Source: Chloroflexota bacterium (GTDB lineage: Bacteria > Chloroflexota > Anaerolineae > Aggregatilineales > UBA3940). From it: a stretch of DNA of 23,856 bases. Under the pieces are notes generated by a model. That model made no database searches. It saw nothing but the letters and a program-made list of their open reading frames with translations, and was not told the origin of the DNA. The translations under genes were made by a program, and so were the position numbers. Positions 14,997 to 22,702 of this stretch are shown here, piece by piece (position 1 is the stretch's first letter; every line of letters starts with the position of its first letter). The stretch spans positions 1 through 23,856 of the forward strand of contig JAADYZ010000361.1 in assembly GCA_010092775.1 (NCBI GenBank), given 5' to 3'.

Positions 14997-16616
14997 ATGA
15001 CGCTGGAACAAACAACAGCCAATCCAGAGATTGCCATTGTGCCGCTGGTCGCCAAACTGCCCGGTGAGTCAGAAGCCTGGCTCGGAGCGGTCTTGGCCAA
15101 GCTGCTCCACAGCCACTTGGCAGGGGTACAAGTGGCCCTATGGGATTTCAATGAGATTGCGCTGCATTTAGAAGCTAAGAAATACGCCTTGCCACTCGAC
15201 AAGGAGTTGGTCCGTGCCCTGCAGAATCAGTACAAGCTGAGAGCGCTGATCCACGGAAGCTACGTAAAGGACGTCGATGGCGGCCTGCTGGCCTTCAAGC
15301 TGCGCGTCGATGCGCCTGATCTCCCTGGCATTCCGCTAGAAGTAGCCGCGCCGCTGAACGCATTTGATCGCTTCATCAAACGGGTGAGTGTCAGTCTGTT
15401 GGAAGCGCTTGGTCTGACCATCACCGATGATTTGCGCCAGCGGATCAATGGAGTGGGCTGTCCAAGCAACTTCCAGGCAATCGAGCAAATGGCCCGTGCC
15501 CATGCCGCCTGGACGCGCGGCCAGAATGAGTTAGCACTAACGGCGCTTGAATCGGCGCTGACCCTCGACCCGAGTTATGACGAAGCGGCCGCGATGCGAG
15601 TTGCCGTCGCGCGTTCGGTGGCTGATCCTGAAGGGCTGCGCGAAGCATTTCGGGTGTGGGCGACCATCCCCTTGAAGACTGGCAAAACTACCCAGGCCGC
15701 CGAACGCCTGCTGATGATCGGTGGGTGGATGGCAGGGCGCGGCGATTGGGGCGAAGCACGCAGCGCCTACAAGGATGCACGCAACCTCTTCAAGCGGGAG
15801 AAGGATGAACGCGGCCAACTGCAAGCAACAAACAATATGGCCAACCTGGAGATGCTCCAGGGTAAGAATCAGGAAGCCATCCAGGTGTTTCGACGCAGCT
15901 TGCCAGAATTAGAGGCTTTACCGGATGCCCTGCTCGATCTGGCGCAAACGTACTTCAATCTGGCGGTAGCACACAAGCAGCTTGGCCAACGCGACGAAGC
16001 ACAGATGGCCCTGACCGAAGCCTCTTTAATCGCACGGCGCCTGCGCGCCACAGCCCTGGAGGCGCGCTGCCTGGTACAGTTGGGGGCCATTCGTGATGAT
16101 CGTGGTGAGTGGGCGCAGGCCAATCAAGATTATGAGAAAGCCATTCAGTTGTTCAACGTCGTTGATGATCCTCATGGCGTGGCCCAGGCTAAGAGCCAAC
16201 GGGCGATACTGCTGCGTCAGCAAGGGATGCTCGATCAGGCGGTGACTTTGATGACCGAGGCCCTGCGAACCTACGAGTCGACGGAGAGCTATTATGACCA
16301 GGCCGTCCTGTGGTTTAACCTGGCAGAAGTCTATCTGGCGATGGATTTGGTCGATCAGGCCTGGGATTATGCGTTACAGGCCCGCGATGCCTTCAAGGCG
16401 CTAAAGGTCGCAGCATTGGAGCAGGCTGAGGAACTGGTTGAGTGGATCGAGAATCTTCCCGAAGAAGAGGACGAGCAGGCTCTCGACAATGATTTCGATG
16501 GCGATACTCCCCCGCTAAGCGGCCCGCTCGCCGACCGCCCTCGCGATGGCTACCTCAACGCCGAAGCAAGCCCCGAGCAGGCCGACTCCCCATCCGACGA
16601 CACTTTATCAGAATGA
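14997..16616 (+). CDS. TPR-repeat protein with an N-terminal alpha/beta domain; function unknown
   Basis: The 539-residue protein has no signal peptide or membrane segment, so it is probably cytoplasmic. Residues 1-150 form an alpha/beta domain (AIVPLVAKL, GVQVALWDF, LRALIHGSYVKDVDGGLLAFKL) that resembles domains predicting low-abundance lipoprotein or TolB-like folds; I cannot name it. Residues about 165-470 hold roughly seven TPR units (for example ARAHAAWTRGQNELALTALE, AVLWFNLAEVYLAMDLVDQ), of the 40-residue type seen in scaffold and regulator proteins. The tail (475-539) is acidic and disordered. It starts 39 bp after the S41 peptidase gene with only a weak Shine-Dalgarno and is probably the last gene of the dnaE-sbcC-S41 run. 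A protein-interaction role is inferred. Confidence 0.85.
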   Translation: MTLEQTTANPEIAIVPLVAKLPGESEAWLGAVLAKLLHSHLAGVQVALWDFNEIALHLEAKKYALPLDKELVRALQNQYKLRALIHGSYVKDVDGGLLAFKLRVDAPDLPGIPLEVAAPLNAFDRFIKRVSVSLLEALGLTITDDLRQRINGVGCPSNFQAIEQMARAHAAWTRGQNELALTALESALTLDPSYDEAAAMRVAVARSVADPEGLREAFRVWATIPLKTGKTTQAAERLLMIGGWMAGRGDWGEARSAYKDARNLFKREKDERGQLQATNNMANLEMLQGKNQEAIQVFRRSLPELEALPDALLDLAQTYFNLAVAHKQLGQRDEAQMALTEASLIARRLRATALEARCLVQLGAIRDDRGEWAQANQDYEKAIQLFNVVDDPHGVAQAKSQRAILLRQQGMLDQAVTLMTEALRTYESTESYYDQAVLWFNLAEVYLAMDLVDQAWDYALQARDAFKALKVAALEQAEELVEWIENLPEEEDEQALDNDFDGDTPPLSGPLADRPRDGYLNAEASPEQADSPSDDTLSE

Positions 16617-16639
16617 CATAAGATTCCCTCCAAAAGGGC

Positions 16640-16668
16640 TTGAACTTCCCGCCTCACCTTTGTACACT
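16640..16668 (+). promoter_or_regulatory. groESL promoter (sigma-70/SigA type)
   Basis: TTGAAC (16640-16645) and TACACT (16663-16668) are separated by exactly 17 bases. The predicted start of transcription (about 16674-16676) falls inside the first arm of the CIRCE operator. Confidence 0.8.
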
Positions 16669-16672
16669 TTGT

Positions 16673-16711
16673 TATGGTTTAGCACTCATAAGCTGTGAGT
16701 GCTAAACCATA
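16673..16711. promoter_or_regulatory. CIRCE operator (HrcA binding site) with 15-bp arms
   Basis: The consensus TTAGCACTC-N9-GAGTGCTAA is matched perfectly at 16679-16705. The symmetry extends six bases further out on each side (TATGGT / ACCATA), giving 15-bp perfect arms at 16673-16687 and 16697-16711. CIRCE is the binding site of the HrcA repressor, which GroESL activity stabilises, so chaperone load feeds back on expression. It begins 4 bp after the -10 box, where bound HrcA would block initiation; in the transcript it would form a stable hairpin. hrcA itself is not in the window. Confidence 0.97.
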
Positions 16712-16752
16712 GACTAATCAGGCAAGACGCCACCCATCAGCAACCCAATACC

Positions 16753-16758
16753 AGGAGG
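16753..16758 (+). promoter_or_regulatory. Ribosome binding site fixing the groES start
   Basis: AGGAGG lies 9 bases before the ATG at 16768. The open frame extends up into the CIRCE element, but this site and the family alignment rule out earlier starts. Confidence 0.85.
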
Positions 16759-16767
16759 CTATTCAGC

Positions 16768-17064
16768 ATGTCGTTGAATTTGCGCCCACTGAACGACCGC
16801 GTTGTGGTCGAACCCAATGAAGGCGAAGAGCGTACACAGAGCGGTTTGTATATTCCAGAGACCGCCAAGGAAAAGCCGATGCAGGGCACCATTCTGGCCG
16901 TCGGCCAAGGCCGTCGGGATGAGGATGGCAACCGCATCCCCATGGAAGTCGCAGAGGGGCAGACGGTGCTCTATGCCAAGTATGGCGGCACCGAGATCAA
17001 GATGGACGGCAAGAAGCTGCTCATCCTACGCGAGTCAGATATTCTGGCCATCCTCGAAGACTAG
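16768..17064 (+). CDS. groES: Co-chaperonin GroES
   Basis: GroES is the seven-subunit lid that closes the GroEL chamber. The 98-residue protein has the standard length and begins MSLNLRPLNDRVVVEP. The mobile loop that contacts GroEL lies around residues 17-34 (RTQSGLYIPETAKEKP), and the C-terminal part shows VLYAKYGGTEIKMDGKKLLILRESDILAIL, the usual GroES end. It is the first gene after the CIRCE-controlled promoter and is followed by groEL after 46 bp, the normal order. Assignment is secure. Confidence 0.98.
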   Translation: MSLNLRPLNDRVVVEPNEGEERTQSGLYIPETAKEKPMQGTILAVGQGRRDEDGNRIPMEVAEGQTVLYAKYGGTEIKMDGKKLLILRESDILAILED

Positions 17065-17110
17065 TTTGACGTTTTCCACTTACACACACATTTAACGGGA
17101 GAACTTACTT

Positions 17111-18736
<1,626 letters not shown>

Positions 18737-18760
18737 GCAATTGGCAGTCTTGCGCGACGA

Positions 18761-18791
18761 AGAGCCAGCTCCCATGAGTTGGCTCTTTTTT
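18761..18791 (+). terminator. Rho-independent terminator of groESL
   Basis: An 11-bp stem (AGAGCCAGCTC / GAGTTGGCTCT, one G-T wobble pair) with a 4-base loop CCAT is followed directly by six T residues (18786-18791). It starts 24 bp after the groEL stop. Confidence 0.92.
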
Positions 18792-18834
18792 ATTGCGCCG
18801 AGCCCCCACCTTTGGGGAGGTTTGACGGGCAGAC

Positions 18835-18863
18835 TTACGCTCGACGAGGCTTTCGTGTACAAT
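18835..18863 (+). promoter_or_regulatory. Candidate promoter for the small membrane protein gene
   Basis: TACAAT at 18858-18863, directly preceded by TG, matches the -10 box at 5 of 6 positions. A weak -35, TTACGC at 18835-18840, lies 17 bases upstream. It sits between the groESL terminator and the next start codon, so a separate promoter is expected here. Confidence 0.45.
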
Positions 18864-18930
18864 AGAGTTGGAGTAAGATTGATGATTTGTTGGTAAAACG
18901 TTGATGTATTGAAGTAAAGGTTGTAGAAAG

Positions 18931-19092
18931 ATGGCAAAGGAGTTTTACGGATTTATCTCTCGTCCGGTTCTGCGGCGTACTGTGCGTCCTTCAACCCCGG
19001 TAGCCCTGGTCTTGATCCTGGCCTTGTCGGTGTTCGTATTTCTCGGATGTGCGATCCCCGTTCTGGTCGCCTATATGTTAATGTCCACATAG
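18931..19092 (+). CDS. Small single-pass membrane protein, 53 residues, unrecognised
   Basis: A complete reading frame of 53 codons runs from ATG to TAG. It begins MAKEFYGFISRPVLRRTVRP, with a basic patch (Arg11, Arg15, Arg16, Arg19), followed by a continuous hydrophobic segment (about residues 23-51) containing one Cys (Cys40, in FLGC) and one Pro. The basic N-terminus should stay in the cytoplasm. FLGC resembles a lipobox only loosely, so I prefer a membrane anchor to a lipoprotein. AAGG lies 10 bases upstream of the ATG, and a TACAAT -10 box lies farther upstream. It has its own space between the groESL terminator and the TfoX-domain gene, which argues for a real gene. I know no family for it. 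Confidence 0.6.
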   Translation: MAKEFYGFISRPVLRRTVRPSTPVALVLILALSVFVFLGCAIPVLVAYMLMST

Positions 19093-19112
19093 TCCGTTAA
19101 GTGAGGGGCACG

Positions 19113-19406
19113 ATGTGTGCTCCTCACCCTCATCAGCTTATGACAGACGTTAAAAATCTTCGCAATATCGGCAAAGTGACCGCGGCTTGGCTCAAGGATG
19201 TCGGAATATTCACTGAGCAAGACCTGATCGAGATGGGGGTCATTAAGGCCTATCTACGTGTCAAGTCAGCCTACCCCGAACGAGTCTCGCTGAATTTGTT
19301 GTACAGTCTGGAAGGTGCCTTGCTCGGCATCCCGTGGAATCAGCTTCCCGAGTCGATGCGGGCTGATCTACTCAGTCGGCTTGCGGCGGCTTCGTCTGAC
19401 GATTGA
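19113..19406 (+). CDS. Stand-alone TfoX C-terminal-domain protein
   Basis: From this ATG the protein has 97 residues, nearly all forming the TfoX C-terminal domain: LRNIGKVTAAWLKDVGIFT, DLIEMGVIKAYLRVK, VSLNLLYSLEGALLGIPW. In Proteobacteria this domain forms the second half of the competence regulator TfoX/Sxy; stand-alone copies are widespread and uncharacterised. The helix-hairpin-helix-like LRNIGKVTAAWL suggests nucleic-acid or protein binding. No N-terminal TfoX domain is present, and no competence gene is nearby. Possible starts are GTG 19101, ATG 19113 (GAGGGG 4 bases upstream, rather close) and ATG 19140. Its last 35 bp overlap the 3' end of selB on the opposite strand. Confidence 0.85.
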   Translation: MCAPHPHQLMTDVKNLRNIGKVTAAWLKDVGIFTEQDLIEMGVIKAYLRVKSAYPERVSLNLLYSLEGALLGIPWNQLPESMRADLLSRLAAASSDD

Positions 19407-21264
19407 GCACACGCTGGTCGCCGTCGCGGCGGGTTAAACCGACTTGATCTAGATGCTCAAGGAGGGGCAAGATGTACTTACGGGTGGTATTGAGCAGATC
19501 GCGTCCCTCTGCCACAGTGATGCTACCCTGCACCCTTAGATAGTCTTCGATCTGGCGCACCAAATCACGATAGGTATCGAGATCGAAGACGATGTCTTTG
19601 CTCACACGAATCAAGTCACCACGCTGCACCAGCAAGTCAAAGACGGGCTCACCCAATTCGGCCAGAATCTCTTTGACGGTGGGTGGCTTGGTTGGGTCGG
19701 CTTCCACTTGGGTCCAAAAGTGGGTCAGCGCCGTCTCTTGTTGCGGAGTAAAGCGCAGTTCGTGAGATGCCAAACGGACCATGCTGGCGTCACTCTCAAT
19801 GAGCCTCTCCGCCTCGGCCAAGGCCAATAGCTCATGGTAGTCTGAGTGGTTCAACCCAAGGCGGCTGCGAAGCGCCTCACGGGGCATTCCCAAACGCAGG
19901 GGGTGCATCTCATGGTAGCTAGTAAGTTCTTGTTGAAGCTGTTGGATCAACTTGCCAAACATCGCCTGTGACATAATTTTCCCGTCGGATAGGTGAATAA
20001 TGTCATTGCCCAAACTGTCAATGAGATTGCCAATCTCTTCATCGCTCAGGCCCAAATCACTGACCAAACTGACAGGGTAAGCGGATACCAGGCCATTGAG
20101 TGTATTGAGCAGACGATCTTCGGGACGGCCTGATGAGAGCGCTTGGAAGCGGGTGATCACATCTGGTTTGAAGCGCCGCCAGCGATGTGCGGGGTGAGCG
20201 TCTAGGATCTCACCGCCCCCGATCGTCTGAGCAGGCGACGGTACACGCAAAATATAACGATCTCCCTGGTCGAGCGCCAGGGGTTCACTGAGTACCACTT
20301 GAAGCCAGCCTTGGCCACCAGGCAGGAGGACATCGTCGCCGATGAGACGAACGGTGGCCACTGTTTCAGCCGCGCCGCTGAAGAACTTTACCTCGGTATC
20401 GTGTTCTAAGGCGCGCGGGGCATCATGTAAGTGACGATACATGGTGTCAATCAGTTGTGTCCCCCTCAATATGCCTGGCCTGGCTAATACCTGTCCGCGT
20501 GCCAGGTCGTCACGGTCTAGCCCACCGACGTTCACCGCGACCCTTTTGCCAGGCTGCGCGACCTCGACGGCCTCTTTGTGGCTCTGCAGCCCCCGAACCC
20601 GACCGGTCAGGCCACCTGGCTGAATCTCAATATCATCACCAATCACTAGTCGCCCACCCGTAAGCGTCCCCGTTACGATCGTGCCGAACCCACTGACAGT
20701 GAATACCCGATCAATAGGCAGTCTTGGGCGCTCAAGGTCAGGGCGAGGCTGACGCTGTTGAAGGGTTTCTTCCAGAGTGAGGAGAAGCTGGTCTAGGCCG
20801 TCGTTGGTTAAGGCAGAAACCGGGATGATGGGTGCCTCGGCCAGATGGGTTAGGGCCAACAAGTCCGCCAGATCGAGTTGAACCAATTCAAGCCACTCTG
20901 GATCATCAACCATGTCAATCTTGGTGAGGGCTACCACTGCACTGGGGATGTTGAGTAGATCAAGGATGGCCAGATGCTCACGCGTCTGTGGCATCACCCC
21001 TTCATCTGCTGCCACCACCAGCAGAGCCAGGTCGATCCCACCGACGCCAGCCAGCATGTTTTCAATGAAGTCACGGTGACCTGGCACGTCGACAATGCCA
21101 ATTTGGGTGCCATCGGGGAGTTCAGTCCACGCAAAGCCCAGATCAATGGTCATTGCGCGCTGTTTTTCTTCGGCCAGACGGTCGGGATCAATACCGGTCA
21201 ATACCTCAACCAGCGTCGACTTCCCGTGATCGACGTGGCCGGCTGTGCCAATCACATAATGCAT
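19372..21264 (-). CDS. selB: Selenocysteine-specific elongation factor SelB
   Basis: SelB delivers selenocysteyl-tRNA to UGA codons marked by a SECIS hairpin. The 630-residue protein has an EF-Tu-like GTPase: G1 GHVDHGKST (9-17), G3 DVPGHRDF, G4 TKID and G5 SAL. Domains II and III follow (RVFTVSGFGTIVTGTLTGG, LDRDDLARGQVLA). The C-terminal half (about 360-630) contains winged-helix repeats, the last matching the SECIS-binding one (ITVAEGRDLLNTTRKYILPLLEHLDQVGLTRRDGDQRVLN). The length is typical. The ATG lies 11 bp after the stop of the coiled-coil gene, with no clear Shine-Dalgarno, so translation is probably coupled. No selA, selD, tRNA-Sec or selenoprotein is visible in the window. Confidence 0.95.
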   Translation of the reverse strand: MHYVIGTAGHVDHGKSTLVEVLTGIDPDRLAEEKQRAMTIDLGFAWTELPDGTQIGIVDVPGHRDFIENMLAGVGGIDLALLVVAADEGVMPQTREHLAILDLLNIPSAVVALTKIDMVDDPEWLELVQLDLADLLALTHLAEAPIIPVSALTNDGLDQLLLTLEETLQQRQPRPDLERPRLPIDRVFTVSGFGTIVTGTLTGGRLVIGDDIEIQPGGLTGRVRGLQSHKEAVEVAQPGKRVAVNVGGLDRDDLARGQVLARPGILRGTQLIDTMYRHLHDAPRALEHDTEVKFFSGAAETVATVRLIGDDVLLPGGQGWLQVVLSEPLALDQGDRYILRVPSPAQTIGGGEILDAHPAHRWRRFKPDVITRFQALSSGRPEDRLLNTLNGLVSAYPVSLVSDLGLSDEEIGNLIDSLGNDIIHLSDGKIMSQAMFGKLIQQLQQELTSYHEMHPLRLGMPREALRSRLGLNHSDYHELLALAEAERLIESDASMVRLASHELRFTPQQETALTHFWTQVEADPTKPPTVKEILAELGEPVFDLLVQRGDLIRVSKDIVFDLDTYRDLVRQIEDYLRVQGSITVAEGRDLLNTTRKYILPLLEHLDQVGLTRRDGDQRVLNRQTKPPQAD

Positions 21265-21275
21265 AGGGAGTTCGG

Positions 21276-22457
21276 TCAGGTCAGTGGAGGCAGGGCATTC
21301 ATATTGTCATCGTTCTGGTCGCGCATCTCATTGTAGTACGTCGACAGACGACCGAAGGCCTCTTGCTGGGTGCTCAGGAGATGCTGGGTTGCGGTTGAGA
21401 TGCGCTCGATCCGATCGTTCATCTTCGCGATTTGATTGAGGATGTCTTCGAGCGCCTTCGCATTTTCACTCCATGCTTCTTCGTTCGTCAAGGTGAACTG
21501 ACGCCATCGTTTCTGGTCATCCTGGAGGAATTCTTCCCATTCGCGTCGGAAGCGTTCTTCCGATAAGCGCTGTACCTCGGAGACTTCGTTCAACCGCCGG
21601 TCGACGCGATCGGCTACACGGTCAAAGTCATCCACTTGCTTTTTGATCGTGTTCTGAATCTCGAACCAACTCTCGATCTGGCGCTGGTAGACGGTCATAT
21701 CTTCGGTGAAGTTTTCCATGCGCTTGGTCATGTCACTCATCATGCGTTCACGCTTCTGCGCCGAGAGCGACTCCTGTTCAATCCAATCCATTTGCTGCTG
21801 GCGTAGTTCCATATTGGCCCCAGTGACCTCCAGAATGCTGCGTTCGTTTCGTCGACTGAGGTCTTCCAGCAGTTCGATTTTGGGAGTTGTGCTTTCCAAG
21901 CGCTTGTTGAGTTCGATCACTTCGCCACTGAGGTCGGACAGGCGGCGTGTATCGTGACGACGCTGTTCTTCGAGAAAGCTAAGCGAGCGCTCGAACTCCT
22001 CAATGCTGCGTCCGAGGCTGTCGGCGTAGGCTTGAAGTTCAGCCGCGACACGTGAGAGACGTTCCTCTTCGGTACGGCGGGGGGCGATCGTCTGATCGAT
22101 GCGAGCATAGATGTCCTCCCGGAGTTCCTCGAGGGCGCGAGCTGTCGCGTCACGATCCATCTCGCGAATCTTCTTCATATCTTGCTCGACGGAGCTGCGG
22201 CGCGACCCAACCTGCTCAATCTGCCCGCTGATCTCCTGGCGGAGCCGTGCAATAGTGTCGTCAAAGGTCTTGACCGTCAAGACCCGCGAATTCGTCGCAG
22301 AGACTTGGCCCTCAAGGGCTTGAATACGTCGGCCCAGGTCCTCGATAATGGCCGCTTGTGATGCATTGCGCTCCTCAAGCTTGGTGATGAGCGCCTTGTC
22401 TTTGCGTCGTTCTTCATCAAGCCAGGCGACCATCTGGCTAGTTTGGCTCGCTTCCAT
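21276..22457 (-). CDS. Long coiled-coil protein upstream of selB; function unknown
   Basis: The 393-residue protein is almost entirely predicted coiled coil: charged, rich in Glu, Arg, Gln and Leu, with heptad patterns (for example LITKLEERNASQAAIIEDLG, TARALEELREDIYARIDQ, RMMSDMTKRMENFTEDM). There is no signal peptide, membrane segment or Cys. Breaks near residue 125 (TIAPRRTEEE) and residue 195 (STTPKIELLED) may mark hinges. I cannot assign a family. An ATG immediately follows an in-frame GTG; I prefer the ATG because GAAGGGG lies 6 bases before it. It is the first gene of a two-gene transcript with selB and faces the acyl-CoA synthetase gene across a shared promoter region. Confidence 0.85.
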   Translation of the reverse strand: MEASQTSQMVAWLDEERRKDKALITKLEERNASQAAIIEDLGRRIQALEGQVSATNSRVLTVKTFDDTIARLRQEISGQIEQVGSRRSSVEQDMKKIREMDRDATARALEELREDIYARIDQTIAPRRTEEERLSRVAAELQAYADSLGRSIEEFERSLSFLEEQRRHDTRRLSDLSGEVIELNKRLESTTPKIELLEDLSRRNERSILEVTGANMELRQQQMDWIEQESLSAQKRERMMSDMTKRMENFTEDMTVYQRQIESWFEIQNTIKKQVDDFDRVADRVDRRLNEVSEVQRLSEERFRREWEEFLQDDQKRWRQFTLTNEEAWSENAKALEDILNQIAKMNDRIERISTATQHLLSTQQEAFGRLSTYYNEMRDQNDDNMNALPPLT

Positions 22458-22463
22458 CACCTA

Positions 22464-22470
22464 CCCCTTC
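22464..22470 (-). promoter_or_regulatory. Ribosome binding site choosing ATG 22457 for the coiled-coil gene
   Basis: Minus-strand GAAGGGG is 6 bases before ATG 22457 but only 3 before the adjacent GTG 22460, so the ATG is favoured. Confidence 0.5.
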
Positions 22471-22501
22471 TTGCTTTTCATCGTAGTGCATCTTGTTTAT
22501 C

Positions 22502-22530
22502 TTGAAGACTCGAATGAGCTAGACTATACT
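22502..22530 (+). promoter_or_regulatory. Candidate promoter for the acyl-CoA synthetase gene
   Basis: TTGAAG (22502-22507), a 17-base spacer and TATACT (22525-22530). The transcript would start near 22537, giving a leader of about 165 bases before the ATG at 22703. Confidence 0.65.
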
Positions 22531-22540
22531 ATCCGTATAG
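22524..22540. promoter_or_regulatory. Palindrome over two divergent promoters, candidate operator
   Basis: CTATAC-TATCC-GTATAG: 6-bp perfect arms around 5 bases. It covers the -10 box of the plus-strand promoter and that of the minus-strand candidate, a position where a bound regulator would affect both. No regulator gene is visible. Confidence 0.4.
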
Positions 22541-22554
22541 CATTATAGCGACAA
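22526..22554 (-). promoter_or_regulatory. Candidate divergent promoter for the coiled-coil gene and selB
   Basis: On the minus strand, TTGTCG (22554-22549) and TAGTAT (22531-22526) have a 17-base spacer; each matches consensus at 4 of 6 positions. It overlaps the opposite-strand promoter and the palindrome at 22524-22540. Confidence 0.4.
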
Positions 22555-22573
22555 ATCGCGGTTAGCTGTTGAA

Positions 22574-22586
22574 CGATGGTCCATCG
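22574..22586. repeat. Short perfect palindrome in the acyl-CoA synthetase leader
   Basis: CGATGG-T-CCATCG, 6-bp arms around one base. With such a small centre it is more suitable as a protein-binding site than as an RNA hairpin. Confidence 0.4.
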
Positions 22587-22631
22587 CCACACCATCTGGC
22601 CTCGCTCAACAATCCCAACCCACCAATCTAT

Positions 22632-22678
22632 CGGTTTTCGACCCGAGTTGACTCAATTCATCCACGCGAATTGAACCG
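22632..22678 (+). repeat. Inverted repeat just before the synthetase ribosome binding site
   Basis: TCAATTC (22653-22659) and GAATTGA (22668-22674) form 7-bp perfect arms around 8 bases. CGGTT (22632-22636) and AACCG (22674-22678, sharing one base) could add an outer stem. It ends 8 bases before AGGAGG, so in RNA it could influence translation, and in DNA it could be an operator. Confidence 0.4.
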
Positions 22679-22702
22679 GACGCAGAGGAGGCAAAACAGA
22701 AT

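Noticed and set aside
16617..16640. Possible terminator after the TPR gene (CCCT/AGGG near 16627-16638)
   Set aside because: The stem has four base pairs and there is no T-run; the sequence runs directly into the groESL -35 box.
16699..16767. An earlier groES start within the CIRCE element
   Set aside because: GroES begins at MSLNLRPL with AGGAGG at the right distance; the upstream codons are operator and leader.
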